DNA of 64,000 bases from an uncultured Clostridia bacterium (GCA_947649935.1 CANSTR010000004.1:1-64000); one strand, 5' to 3'. Positions 43,592-52,279 are shown, numbered from the stretch's first letter. The notes: generated by a model not told the origin, from the letters alone. Made by a program: numbers and translations.

Positions 43592-44008
43592 ATGGAAAAA
43601 GAAAGGAATGTGAGAACTAATATGGGTGCAATAACTCAAACAAAATTAGGTCAAGTGATAACGGGCGCTTTTAGTGCTTTAGTTGATATGGTTAATTTTG
43701 AAGAAATTGAAACTATTGATGAAGCAATAGAGGTAGTTAATAGAGAGAATCCAGAAGAAGCAAAGAAAAATGAGAAAATTGCAAAAGCTCTAGAATTTCA
43801 AAGAGAATCTGCTAAAAAGCAAGAAGGAAGAGTGATGGATGTAACTCTTGCTTTTGGTGACGAAAATCCTGAGCAGAAATTAGATTATTTAAAAGTTGAA
43901 TCGCAAAAAGTAGAACCAAAAAAGATGGAAGAAAGAGAGAAAGCATATCAACAAGCTACAAAAGAGGAAAAACAGAAACAAAAAGAATTAGGCGGAGAAG
44001 ATGAATAA
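43592..44008 (+). CDS. Uncharacterised hydrophilic protein
   Basis: 138 residues from ATG 43592, or 128 from ATG 43622, which the promoter position favours. The N-terminal part (KLGQVITGAFSALVDMVNFE) could be an amphipathic helix; the rest is charged and rich in Glu/Lys (EEREKAYQQATKEEKQK). I know no family for it. No cysteine, no membrane span. It is followed by the tRNA-Glu promoter. Confidence 0.55.
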   Translation: MEKERNVRTNMGAITQTKLGQVITGAFSALVDMVNFEEIETIDEAIEVVNRENPEEAKKNEKIAKALEFQRESAKKQEGRVMDVTLAFGDENPEQKLDYLKVESQKVEPKKMEEREKAYQQATKEEKQKQKELGGEDE

Positions 44009-44024
44009 AATAAAAATTTTAGTA

Positions 44025-44053
44025 TTGACTAATTATTTATTTTATGATATAAA
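44025..44053 (+). promoter_or_regulatory. Promoter of tRNA-Glu
   Basis: TTGACT 44025-44030 and TATAAA 44048-44053, 17-nt spacer, 19 nt before the tRNA. Confidence 0.65.
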
Positions 44054-44072
44054 TAATTAGTCATTATTTAAT

Positions 44073-44147
44073 GGCCCCTTGGTCAAGCGGTTAAGACGCC
44101 ACCCTCTCAAGGTGGAATCATGGGTTCGATTCCCGTAGGGGTCACCA
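44073..44147 (+). tRNA. tRNA-Glu (anticodon CTC)
   Basis: Acceptor GGCCCCT pairs with AGGGGTC, anticodon stem CCACC/GGTGG with loop CTCTCAA gives CTC, T-arm GGTTCGATTCC, and CCA is encoded at 44145-44147. The 3' arm CCCGTAGGGGTC equals the head of several GTAGGGG repeats. An AT-rich hairpin with a T-run follows at about 44157-44193. Confidence 0.95.
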
Positions 44148-44205
44148 TTTAATATAGAAAAAATAGTAAAATGGCAGTTTGCTATTTTTTTTATTCATTA
44201 AAATC

Positions 44206-44310
44206 GTAGGGGCGACTATCAGTCGACCGCTATAACCGAATTTTAAAATTTTTTTGTAAAATATGAATTTTTTCATTCATTTATAGCGGGGCTGATTGAT
44301 AATCGTCCCA
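44206..44310 (+). repeat. Two opposed GTAGGGG-type repeats
   Basis: 44206-44230 (GGGCGACT/AGTCGACC, one mismatch) and a worn inverted copy at 44286-44310 (GCGGGGCTGATTGATAATCG). The region between is AT-rich. Confidence 0.7.
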
Positions 44311-44344
44311 TCGATTTGAAAATCACAAAAAGAAGGAGGAAAAA

Positions 44345-45775
44345 ATGGATACAGAATCAGTAGAACCAAAAGAAGAAATTCAAAAAAACGAAAAAGTTGA
44401 AACAAAAGAAAATCCGTTAGGAACGGAAAAAGTGAGCAAATTAATCAAGCAATTTGCCATCCCATGTATCATTTCATTATTGGTAAGTTCGCTTTACAAT
44501 ATTGTGGACCAAATTTTTATTGGGCAGGGAGTTGGCTATTTAGGAAATGCCGCAACGAATATTGTATTCCCATTTATCGTAATCGCGATGGCATTTTCTT
44601 TCATGATAGGAGATGGTGCTTCTGCCTATTTAAGTTTGAGTTTAGGGAAAAAGGATAAAGAAAGTGCGACAAAAGGAATTGCAAATGCAATGGTAGTTTC
44701 TGCCTTTTTTGGAGTGCTATTTTTAATCCTAGGAATTGTATTTCGCGAGGGATTGCTAAAAGTGTTTGGCGTAACAGAAGCTTCGTATGAATATGCGAAA
44801 GATTACATTACCATTATTGCTGTGGGAATGCCATTTTTCATTTTGACTAATTCGCTAAATTCTATGATAAGAGCAGATGGCTCGCCGAAATTTGCGATGA
44901 TTACGATGCTTGTTGGCGCGATTTTGAATATTATTTTGGACCCAATTGCGATATTTGTATTGCATATGGGGGTCAAAGGGGCAGCGATTGCGACTGTGAT
45001 TGGGCAAGTGGTATCAGGAATTGTTTCAATTTTGTACATACCAAAATTTAAGTCGATTACCTTAACCAAAGAAAGCATGAAATTGGAATTTAAGACGGTG
45101 AAGAAAATTTGTAGTTTAGGCGTTTCAAGTTTTATTACGCAAATTGCGGTGACAGTTGTCATTATTGTGATTAACCAGACTTTGACAAAATATGGTGCAG
45201 AGTCGAAATATGGAAGTGATATTCCGTTGTCAGCTTTGGGAATTGTCATGAAGGTAAATCAAATCGTGAACTCGATTGCGATTGGCTTAGCTGCTGGGGC
45301 GCAGCCAATTATTGGATTTAACTATGGGGCTAAAAAATATGAACGTGTTTTGCAAACCTATGGATTTGCCGTCAAAGTTGGGCTTGCAGTTACGTTTGTT
45401 GGAACCATTATTTTTCAAGTGTTTCCACAAGCGATTATCAACCTTTTTGGGCAAGAAGATGAGTTGTACAATGAGTTTGCGAAAATGTCATTTCGAATTT
45501 TCTTACTATTTGTCATGTTAAACTCTTTTCAAATTATGTCAGGTATCTTTTTCCAAGCCATTGGAAATCCTGTGAAAGCGGCGATTTTATCCTTGTCACG
45601 TCAAATTGTATTTTTGGTGCCAGCGTTATTGATTTTACCTCGATTTTTTGGCGTAAACGGAACATTGTATGCGGGACCAACAGCGGATTGTTTAGCCTTC
45701 ATTTTGGCATCGACTTTGGTGATAAGAGAAGTGAAAAAATTAAAGAAAATGAGCGAAGAAAGGGAGGTAAATTAA
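44345..45775 (+). CDS. MATE family efflux transporter
   Basis: A 476-residue protein with twelve hydrophobic helices in two related halves. The N-terminus is a charged cytoplasmic tail of about 30 residues. Typical MATE features are IPCIISLLVSSLYNIVDQIF at helix 1, INSLNSMIRADGSPKFAMI-like (LTNSLNSMIRADGSP) and GAQPIIGFNYGAKKYERV. It exports drugs or metabolites with Na+ or H+ entry; the substrate cannot be told. ATG 44345 follows AAGGAGGAAAAA. One base separates its stop from the next start, so the two are probably co-translated. Confidence 0.93.
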   Translation: MDTESVEPKEEIQKNEKVETKENPLGTEKVSKLIKQFAIPCIISLLVSSLYNIVDQIFIGQGVGYLGNAATNIVFPFIVIAMAFSFMIGDGASAYLSLSLGKKDKESATKGIANAMVVSAFFGVLFLILGIVFREGLLKVFGVTEASYEYAKDYITIIAVGMPFFILTNSLNSMIRADGSPKFAMITMLVGAILNIILDPIAIFVLHMGVKGAAIATVIGQVVSGIVSILYIPKFKSITLTKESMKLEFKTVKKICSLGVSSFITQIAVTVVIIVINQTLTKYGAESKYGSDIPLSALGIVMKVNQIVNSIAIGLAAGAQPIIGFNYGAKKYERVLQTYGFAVKVGLAVTFVGTIIFQVFPQAIINLFGQEDELYNEFAKMSFRIFLLFVMLNSFQIMSGIFFQAIGNPVKAAILSLSRQIVFLVPALLILPRFFGVNGTLYAGPTADCLAFILASTLVIREVKKLKKMSEEREVN

Positions 45776-45776
45776 A

Positions 45777-46388
45777 ATGATAATTACAATTGGAAGAGAA
45801 TTTGGAAGTGGCGGAAAATATATTGGTGAAAAATTGGCAGAAGAATTGCACATGAAATTTTATGACGCAGAGCTAATTGAGCGAGTTTCAAGGGAAAGAA
45901 GCATTTCACTTGAAGCGTTAAAGGAGAACGATGAAAAACATAAAAAAAGTTTTTGGTACACGCTTGCGATGGCTTCGATGTCTATGTATGATTCAGTCAA
46001 TTCTTTGACGGAACTTCCAGAAGATGATAAAGTTTTTATTGAACAATCAAAAGTGATTGAGGAAATTGCGCAGGAAGATAATAGCATTATTATTGGAAGA
46101 TGTTCTAATATCATTTTAAAAGACCGAAAAAATGTTGTGAATGTTTTTGTGTATGCGCAAGATGAAAAATTTAAGTTAGGCAGAAAGATGGAATTTACTG
46201 GCTTGGATGAAAAAAAAGCATTGAAATTGATGCATAAAAAAGATAAAGAAAGAGCAGCTTATTACAATTATTACACCAATAAAGTTTGGGGTGCAAGAGA
46301 TGGTTATGATTTGTTGTTGGATTCTTCGAAATTGGGAATTGAAAATACCATAAAATTTATCAAAGAATTTTCTTTGATGAAGAAATAG
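45777..46388 (+). CDS. Cytidylate kinase-like protein
   Basis: A 203-residue P-loop kinase of the cytidylate-kinase-like family. The P-loop is ITIGREFGSGGKYIGEKLAE at the N-terminus. The DAELIERVSRERSIS region, IIIGRCSNIILKDR and GARDGYDLLLDSSKLGIENT near the C-terminus match. It differs from CMP kinase Cmk in length and motifs; the substrate is uncertain. ATG 45777 lies right after the MATE stop, with GGGAGG at 45763-45768. Confidence 0.85.
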   Translation: MIITIGREFGSGGKYIGEKLAEELHMKFYDAELIERVSRERSISLEALKENDEKHKKSFWYTLAMASMSMYDSVNSLTELPEDDKVFIEQSKVIEEIAQEDNSIIIGRCSNIILKDRKNVVNVFVYAQDEKFKLGRKMEFTGLDEKKALKLMHKKDKERAAYYNYYTNKVWGARDGYDLLLDSSKLGIENTIKFIKEFSLMKK

Positions 46389-46403
46389 ATAAAATAAACA
46401 TAA

Positions 46404-46513
46404 AAAGGGACTGTAAAAAAACTCAATGTATTGCGTGAGAAATTTTGGGCATTATCCCCAATTTCGCTCGCTCTTTTTTGAAAGTTAGAGTTTTTTTATA
46501 GCTCCTTTTTAGT
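46404..46513. repeat. MITE-like imperfect palindrome
   Basis: AAAAAGGGACTGTAAAAAAACTC at the left pairs with GAGTTTTTTTATAGCTCCTTTTT at the right; the inner part GAAATTTTGGGC/CCCCAATTTCGC also pairs. The right half recurs inverted at 17649-17703. It carries no gene and could act as a terminator for the kinase gene. Confidence 0.65.
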
Positions 46514-46567
46514 ATTTATGCGACTTTCGGGAAATCCAAAAAAATTAAAAAATTTTTCAAAAAAGTC

Positions 46568-46596
46568 TATACAAAAAATACAAAGTGTGTTATAAT
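46568..46596 (+). promoter_or_regulatory. Promoter of the large surface protein gene
   Basis: TATACA 46568-46573 and TATAAT 46591-46596, 17-nt spacer, leaving a 5' UTR of about 110 nt with GGAGGGGGCC in it; no known riboswitch recognised. Confidence 0.55.
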
Positions 46597-46712
46597 AATT
46601 GACATAACAAAATGGTTTTGGTAAATTTTGGAAGAAAGGAGGGGGCCTATATTTAGCTATGTACTATAAAAAACGTATTTTGTTAGGTTAAAAATAGGAG
46701 GTAAGAAAAAAG

Positions 46713-49073
46713 ATGAATTCAAAAAAATTAGTTAGAATTTTTTTAATGTTAGTATTTTTTGTGATGATACATATGGTATCAGTTAATGCTAGTGTAGAAG
46801 ATGTAATGTTTGATAGTAATTATTATGCTACTACACAAGGTGATGTTGTTTTTTATTTAGGAGATGATAAAGAAGTTTTGAGACAACATTATATGAATTA
46901 TGGAATAAAAGAAGGAAGACAGGCTTCAGTTTATTTTGATGTAAAATATTATTTAGCAACAAATGGTGATGTTGCTAAAGTATTTGGTGCAAATAACTAT
47001 GAGGCAGCTTACAATCATTTTATCACTTATGGAATGAATGAGGGAAGAGTTGCTTCTAGAGTATTTGATGTCAATTATTATTTGGCAACAAATGGTGATG
47101 TTGCCAAGGCATTTGGTGCAAACAAAGTAGCTGTTTATACACATTTTATCAATTATGGAATGAAGGAAGGAAGAAGACCTTCAGTTAATTTCGATCCAAG
47201 ACATTATTTAGCAGTTAATAAAGACGTTGCTAAAGCATATGGTAATGGTAATTATCAAGCTGCAACAAGACATTATGCTGTATGGGGATATCAAGAAGGT
47301 AGAAAATCAGATCATATTAAAGCTGAAGGTACTGAAGCGAATGTGATTTCAGAATTATCTTGTACAACGGATGGAATTATTGAATATTCTTGTTCAGTTT
47401 GTAAAGAAACAGTTAAAGTTGTAACAAAAGCAACAGGACATGATTTAAAATTGGAAAAAGGTGAAGCAGCAGCAACTTGTACAGAAAAAGGTGTAGAAGT
47501 TTACAAATGTGCAAACTGCGATTACCAAGAAAAGAAAGAAACAGAAGCTTTAGGACATAACTGGAAAGAAAAAGAAGGTGCAGCGTCTAAAGCCCCAACT
47601 TGTTCGGCAGCAGGAGTTCAATATGAAGTTTGTACTCGTTGCGGTGAAGAAAACAAAACAGAAATTCCAGCGACAGGAAAACACGTAATTGACCCAAATG
47701 GTGATATTATTATCACAAAAATGGAAACATGCGAAGAAGAAGGCGAAATGACTTATACTTGTAAAGAGTGCGGAAAAAGAATTGAAAACGAAGTAAGACC
47801 AATTACACATAATTATGAAGTAGTTGAAAATGTACCAGCAACTTGTAAAACAGAAGGTAAAAAAGTAGAAAAATGTAAAGACTGTGGAGATGCAAAGACA
47901 ACAACAACTGAAAAGTTAGCTCATAAAATGGTAACTTATGATGATGCAACAAAAACAGCTACAACTCCTAAAAATGGAATTGCTGTTAAAAATGCAACAT
48001 GTACAGAAGCAGGACAAAAAGTAGAGGAATGTTCTGTTTGTGGAGAATACAAAATAACTCCAGTTCCAGCGAAAGGTCATGACATGAAAGCTAATCCATT
48101 GGCTAAACCAGCTACAAAGGTAGAATGTGGTAAAGTTACAGCAGATGTTACGTATACATGTGCAAATGGATGTGGAAAAACTGAAACAAAAAATGAAGTT
48201 GTAACACATGCAAATTATTCAAAAACTCTAATTGACGGCGTTGAAAACGGTCATCCAGTTGTAACAGAAATTTGTGATGGTTGTGGAAAAACACTTGGAA
48301 CAGAAACAGTTCATAAAACTGTAGCAACAGATGCTGCCCATTTTAGAAAATTAGATAATACAAGAAGACATTTTGTAGATGAAGCTGGAAATCCAGCAGC
48401 AGAAGTAACATATGTTTGCACATATGGAAATTGCGGTTATACTGAAACAGTATCAGTACCAGTAGAAGACGATGATCACGTTTATGGTGAAGCTGTTGTT
48501 GTTGAAGAACCAACATGTAATAAACCTGGTAAAAAACAAGCAAAATGTACAATTTGTGGAGCTGTAAAAGAAGATATTGAAATCCCAGCAGATCCAAAAA
48601 TGCATAAATTTGATATTACGAAAGCTACTGTAACAACACCTGCTACTTGTACAAAAGAGGGTGAAGGAACAGTTACTTGTACAGAATGCTCAAGTAAAAC
48701 TGCTAAAATCACACTTCCAGTAGACAAGACAGTAGATACAACTGACGCAGATGCAATCACAGCTACAATTGCTAGACATGGTGGAGCAAGCAATTGGGAA
48801 GATACTGTAGTAGCTCCAACTTGCAAAGATAAAGGATACACAGAACATGTATGTAAAGACTGCGGAGCTTCATACAGAGATAGCGAAACAGAAGTTGATG
48901 CTACTGCTCATGATTATGCTGTAGGTTACAGACAAGTAAATGACGAAGCAGATGCTAACAATGGTAAATATTATATTTACAAAAAATGTACAGTTTGTGA
49001 AGTTGAAGAAGAAATTAAAACAACTTATTATGATGATGTAGATGCTGTTAAAGCAGCAATTGCAGAAATGTAA
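46713..49073 (+). CDS. Secreted surface protein with YYLATNGDVAKAFG and CxxC repeats
   Basis: A 786-residue protein. A signal peptide (about residues 5-27) is followed by four tandem repeats of about 42 residues of the FDxxYYLATNGDVAKxFG ... HFxxYGMxEGR type (about 32-205), known from secreted proteins of gut Clostridia. From about 215 on there are about ten repeats, each with a CxxC pair and an ALGH/ATGH turn (e.g. ATCTEKGVEVYKCANCDYQE). These look like small zinc ribbons or disulphide loops. No LPXTG, SLH or C-terminal anchor is seen, so it is probably secreted or wall-associated by the first repeats. ATG 46713 follows AGGAGGTAAG. Confidence 0.8.
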   Translation: MNSKKLVRIFLMLVFFVMIHMVSVNASVEDVMFDSNYYATTQGDVVFYLGDDKEVLRQHYMNYGIKEGRQASVYFDVKYYLATNGDVAKVFGANNYEAAYNHFITYGMNEGRVASRVFDVNYYLATNGDVAKAFGANKVAVYTHFINYGMKEGRRPSVNFDPRHYLAVNKDVAKAYGNGNYQAATRHYAVWGYQEGRKSDHIKAEGTEANVISELSCTTDGIIEYSCSVCKETVKVVTKATGHDLKLEKGEAAATCTEKGVEVYKCANCDYQEKKETEALGHNWKEKEGAASKAPTCSAAGVQYEVCTRCGEENKTEIPATGKHVIDPNGDIIITKMETCEEEGEMTYTCKECGKRIENEVRPITHNYEVVENVPATCKTEGKKVEKCKDCGDAKTTTTEKLAHKMVTYDDATKTATTPKNGIAVKNATCTEAGQKVEECSVCGEYKITPVPAKGHDMKANPLAKPATKVECGKVTADVTYTCANGCGKTETKNEVVTHANYSKTLIDGVENGHPVVTEICDGCGKTLGTETVHKTVATDAAHFRKLDNTRRHFVDEAGNPAAEVTYVCTYGNCGYTETVSVPVEDDDHVYGEAVVVEEPTCNKPGKKQAKCTICGAVKEDIEIPADPKMHKFDITKATVTTPATCTKEGEGTVTCTECSSKTAKITLPVDKTVDTTDADAITATIARHGGASNWEDTVVAPTCKDKGYTEHVCKDCGASYRDSETEVDATAHDYAVGYRQVNDEADANNGKYYIYKKCTVCEVEEEIKTTYYDDVDAVKAAIAEM

Positions 49074-49103
49074 TAACTTCTCTAAATACACAAAATAGTA
49101 AAA

Positions 49104-49137
49104 AACGCAAGATTATTTTTGGTCTTGTGTTTTTTTA
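49104..49137 (+). terminator. Terminator after the surface protein gene
   Basis: ACGCAAGA pairs with TCTTGTGT (one G-T) and is followed by TTTTTTT. Confidence 0.75.
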
Positions 49138-49236
49138 TAGTTTTTTGGATAAAAAGTTTTTGACTAAAAAACTTTAAAGATAAAAGCATTATAATATATT
49201 TTACAATAGTAATTTGAAAAACTCAAATTATTTTGC

Positions 49237-49265
49237 TTGCAATATGCCATATTTTCTGATACAAT
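49237..49265 (+). promoter_or_regulatory. Promoter of the gene at 49289
   Basis: TTGCAA 49237-49242 and TACAAT 49260-49265 with 17 nt between. Confidence 0.6.
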
Positions 49266-49288
49266 AGAAAAAATAAAAGGGGAAAAGA

Positions 49289-49942
49289 ATGAAAAATATA
49301 ATTGGAATTGTTGTTTCGTTTGTGTATATTGCAGTTTTAATGGTGACTGCGAAATATTTTGAAAAATGGGATAAAGAAGCAAGTCGTAAATTTATTCATA
49401 TTTTACTAGCCAATTGGTGGCTAATTGCCATGGCATTTTTTGACAGCGTAGTATGGGCGATGATTCCGCCAATTGCATTTGTTATCATTAATTTTGCATC
49501 GTATAAATTGAATTTAATTAAAGTAATGGAGCGAGACGAATCTACCGAAGATGGCATTGGTACAGTATATTTTGCGGCATCATTGATACCGCTTGTTATT
49601 TTGTCATTTGGCGTAACGCATAATCCGTTGATTGGCTTAATTGGCTTCTTTGCAATGACGTATGGAGATGGCTTTGCAGCATTGGTTGGAAAATCGGTAA
49701 AAAGCAAAGAATACCAAATATTTGGTTGCACGAAAACGATAGCTGGCTCCATTGCCATGTTTGTGCTATCTTGGCTCATAACAATAGCCGTATTTGCATA
49801 TGCTAATGTAGAAATGTGGCTTTTGAAATCAATCTTGATAGCTGTTGTAGCGACCATTTTGGAGGCAATTTCTATCAAAGGAACAGACAATTTAACAGTG
49901 CCAATTGCAAGTTCAGTTATAGCGTATTTTATGATGATGTAG
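49289..49942 (+). CDS. Polyprenol/diacylglycerol kinase family membrane protein (CTP-transferase fold)
   Basis: A 217-residue integral membrane protein with six or so helices. EASRKFIHILLANWWLIAMA, RDESTEDGIGTVYFAASLIP, MTYGDGFAALVGKSVKSKEY and CTKTIAGSIAMFVLSW match the family of dolichol kinases and CDP-diacylglycerol-synthase-like proteins. It probably transfers phosphate from CTP to a lipid alcohol; which lipid is open. ATG 49289 follows AAGGGGAAAAG. The next gene starts 12 nt downstream. Confidence 0.82.
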   Translation: MKNIIGIVVSFVYIAVLMVTAKYFEKWDKEASRKFIHILLANWWLIAMAFFDSVVWAMIPPIAFVIINFASYKLNLIKVMERDESTEDGIGTVYFAASLIPLVILSFGVTHNPLIGLIGFFAMTYGDGFAALVGKSVKSKEYQIFGCTKTIAGSIAMFVLSWLITIAVFAYANVEMWLLKSILIAVVATILEAISIKGTDNLTVPIASSVIAYFMMM

Positions 49943-49953
49943 AGGTTAAAAAT

Positions 49954-50727
49954 TTGAAGGAAGATACCAAGTTATTAGAAGCAAAAATCAATGACCAATA
50001 TCAATTTGCAATTTCGAAAAATAAAATTACCCACACAGATTTTTTAAATCAAGCGCAAAAACGATTGGCGGAGAAATTTTTGCAAGAAAATAAAATCCAA
50101 AATTACATGTTTTTTGGCGGAAATGGACAGGATTCGGAGCGAAATATTTTGCTGTTTTTCCCAGAAAAGTTTTCGCAGGAAATGGTAATAAAAAATTATG
50201 AAAAAATTTTGTCTGTGCTCAAAATCCATTTGCCAAGAGAATTGGAATATGAGCATCGCATTTATTTGAGTGGATTGATGAAATTGGGCATCAAACGTGA
50301 AAAAGTGGGCGATATTTTGGACTATCCAAATGGCGCAGATATTATTGTTTTAAATGAAGTGGCAGATTTTTTAGAAAATAGTTTGCCAGAACTCACGCGA
50401 TTTAAAAGTGCAAAAATTGAGAGAATCAGCATTTTTGATGTTCAACCAAAGTTGCAGGAATTTGAGGAATTTTCAATTATTGTTTCTTCGATGAGATTGG
50501 ATAATTTTGTTGCAGAGTTAGCGAGAACTTCGAGAACGAAAGCAACAGAAATCATGAATGAGCAACGAGTTTTGGTGAATTATGAAATAGAGACGAAATT
50601 TTCGAGAAAAATTTCAGCAAAGGATGTCATCAATATTCGAGGAAAAGGAAAATTTTTGGTCGGAGAAATAGAACGCCAAACGAGAAGCGAAAAATTGGTT
50701 GTTCAAATCAAAAAATATAAAAGTTAG
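49954..50727 (+). CDS. ylmH: RNA-binding S4-domain protein YlmH
   Basis: About 257 residues from TTG 49954, which follows AGAGG; the frame is open further upstream, but that part overlaps the preceding gene. The N-terminal part matches YlmH (NYMFFGGNGQDSERNILLFFP, IKREKVGDILDYPNGADII) and the C-terminal S4 domain MRLDNFVAELARTSRTKATE, then KDVINIRGKGKF. YlmH acts in rescue of stalled 50S-peptidyl-tRNA complexes in Firmicutes. The usual division-cluster neighbours (sepF, ylmG, divIVA) are absent. Confidence 0.9.
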   Translation: MKEDTKLLEAKINDQYQFAISKNKITHTDFLNQAQKRLAEKFLQENKIQNYMFFGGNGQDSERNILLFFPEKFSQEMVIKNYEKILSVLKIHLPRELEYEHRIYLSGLMKLGIKREKVGDILDYPNGADIIVLNEVADFLENSLPELTRFKSAKIERISIFDVQPKLQEFEEFSIIVSSMRLDNFVAELARTSRTKATEIMNEQRVLVNYEIETKFSRKISAKDVINIRGKGKFLVGEIERQTRSEKLVVQIKKYKS

Positions 50728-50736
50728 GGGGAAAAT

Positions 50737-51489
50737 ATGAAAAAAATTGCAATTGAAACCAAACAAAAGATGGGGAAATTTTTAAGTACAGCTGTGATGA
50801 TTAGTTTTGTGGCACCAATTGGTTTTTTGATTTTTCAAATCGCCACGACTTCCAATGTTTTTAGTGAAGCAGATGTGGATGGCAGAGTCAAAAGCGATTA
50901 TGTGCTGATGCTTTTGGAATGCATTTTAGGAATTTTTGCATTGCTTCTTCCAGGCATGCTCACCAAGAAATTTCGCCTAGAAATTCCGGGAAAAATCTAT
51001 TATTTGTATGTGATTTTCTTGTATGCCGCCATTTTTTTAGGAGAAGTGAGGTCGTACTATTACAAAATTCCCTATTGGGACATGATTTTGCATGCGTTTA
51101 GTAGTGTCATGGTTGGATTTTTAGGCTTTTCTTTGATTGATATTTTAAATCAGGATAACAAAAAAGTAACGTTGTCACCATTTTTTGTGGCATATTTTGC
51201 TTTTTGTTTTGCGATTCAAGTTGGCGTACTTTGGGAAGTGTACGAGTTTACAGCAGATGGATTGTTTGGAACTGATATGCAGAAATATAAGCTACAAAGT
51301 AGTGGCATGGATTTGCAAGGAAGAGAAGCCTTGAGAGATACCATGGAGGATTTAATTGTGGATGGAATCGGTGCTTTTTTTGCTAGTTCGATTGGTTATA
51401 TTTCGCTAAAATATAAAAAAGGTTGGATAAACGATTTGCGTATCAAATTTCGAAAAAATAGGGAGGAAGCAAATAAAAGTGATGGATGA
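50737..51489 (+). CDS. Integral membrane protein (DUF2238-like)
   Basis: A 250-residue protein with about seven membrane helices. The conserved polar motifs ILHAFSSVMVGFLGFSLID and WEVYEFTADGLFG ... DTMEDLIVDGIGAF resemble DUF2238/YjdF-type proteins, whose role is unknown. ATG 50737 follows GGGGG. Its end overlaps the start of the cytidine deaminase gene by 11 nt, so the two are translationally linked. Confidence 0.7.
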   Translation: MKKIAIETKQKMGKFLSTAVMISFVAPIGFLIFQIATTSNVFSEADVDGRVKSDYVLMLLECILGIFALLLPGMLTKKFRLEIPGKIYYLYVIFLYAAIFLGEVRSYYYKIPYWDMILHAFSSVMVGFLGFSLIDILNQDNKKVTLSPFFVAYFAFCFAIQVGVLWEVYEFTADGLFGTDMQKYKLQSSGMDLQGREALRDTMEDLIVDGIGAFFASSIGYISLKYKKGWINDLRIKFRKNREEANKSDG

Positions 51490-51883
51490 TGTGAAACAAG
51501 ATTTAGAATTGGCACAGAAAATGCAAAGCTATAGTTATGAGCCCTATAGTGATTTTTATGTAGGGGCAGTTTTAACCACGAAATCTGGCAAAAAGTATAC
51601 GGGTTGTAATATTGCAAATCATGGGATACAGGCGATTTGTGCAGAAAGAGTGGCGTTTGTGAAAGCCCTTTCAGAAGGAGAAAGAGAATTTGAAAGGATT
51701 GCAGTGGTTGGTTCGAATGTTCGAGGTCAAGGTGAAGCATGTCTTCCTTGTGGCTATTGCAGGCAATTTATGAGCGAATTTGTGGAGGCGAATTTTAAAG
51801 TATTTACGGTGGACCATCAGGAAGAAAAGGGGTATCAAGAATATAAAATGGACGAACTTTTGCCGTTTGGGTTTGAGTTGTAA
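51479..51883 (+). CDS. cdd: Cytidine deaminase
   Basis: A 134-residue zinc enzyme converting cytidine and deoxycytidine to uridines. CAERVAFVKAL (zinc Cys and catalytic Glu, about residue 49) and PCGYCRQFMSEF (two zinc Cys, about 85) are intact; the N-terminal YSPYSxFxVGA motif is here YEPYSDFYVGAVL. The start is GTG 51479 or the adjacent ATG 51482, with GGGAGG at 51460-51465. The length is as usual for the tetrameric form. Confidence 0.93.
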   Translation: MMDDVKQDLELAQKMQSYSYEPYSDFYVGAVLTTKSGKKYTGCNIANHGIQAICAERVAFVKALSEGEREFERIAVVGSNVRGQGEACLPCGYCRQFMSEFVEANFKVFTVDHQEEKGYQEYKMDELLPFGFEL

Positions 51884-51892
51884 AATCAAGTG

Positions 51893-51962
51893 CCTAACCT
51901 TTTATTATAGCATATTTTTGTGCATTTGTCAACTTGACAAAATTGGCAGAATGTGTATATAA
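51893..51962 (-). promoter_or_regulatory. Bidirectional-promoter palindrome after cdd
   Basis: Left arm GCCTAACCTTTTATTATAGC, centre TGTCAACTTGACA, right arm worn (AATGTGTATATAAG). Minus strand: TTGACA (51932-51927) and TATAAT (51909-51904), 17-nt spacer, directed into cdd. The + side has TTGACA 51934-51939 but a poor -10. Confidence 0.7.
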
Positions 51963-51963
51963 G

Positions 51964-52000
51964 AAAAAAGCCGATATAATCAAATTATATCAGCTTTCTT
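51964..52000 (-). terminator. Terminator of the small Cys-rich gene
   Basis: On the minus strand AAGCTGATATAAT pairs with ATTATATCGGCTT and is followed by TTTTC. Confidence 0.8.
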
Positions 52001-52014
52001 AGTGTTAGTATGGA

Positions 52015-52140
52015 TTAGCAGCATCCACCTCTGCCACCGTTGTTTCCACAACAACAGCAAATGATCAAGATAAGAAGTATAATCCAAATGCAATCGCTAT
52101 CAAAACCGAATCCACATCCGCATCCTCTGTTCTCTGGCAT
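52015..52140 (-). CDS. Tiny Cys/Gly-rich membrane protein, possibly a spore protein
   Basis: A 41-residue protein on the minus strand: MPENRGCGCGFGFDSDC, then a hydrophobic helix IWIILLILIIC, then CCCGNNGGRGGCC. It contains nine cysteines. The ribosome site GGGGGGAAAT on the minus strand lies just before the ATG and an intrinsic terminator follows, which supports a real gene despite the size. Gly/Cys-rich short membrane proteins of the YjcZ type are made during sporulation in Firmicutes; the likeness is in style only. Confidence 0.7.
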   Translation of the reverse strand: MPENRGCGCGFGFDSDCIWIILLILIICCCCGNNGGRGGCC

Positions 52141-52250
52141 AATATTTCCCCCCTTTACTAATTGATCTCTTTTCAAAAATCATTTGTATGTTATATCATA
52201 TTCGATTTTGGAAAATTGGTTACAAATTTCCAAAAAGTTTTTTAAAAGTA

Positions 52251-52279
52251 TTGACAAATTAAAAATAATGCTTTAAAAT
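52251..52279 (+). promoter_or_regulatory. Promoter of the tRNA-His/tRNA-Gln pair
   Basis: TTGACA 52251-52256 and TAAAAT 52274-52279, 17-nt spacer, 34 nt before tRNA-His. Confidence 0.75.

Noticed and set aside
49816..49953. Longer ylmH start at 49816
   Set aside because: It would overlap the preceding membrane protein gene by over 120 nt; TTG 49954 with AGAGG fits the YlmH N-terminus.
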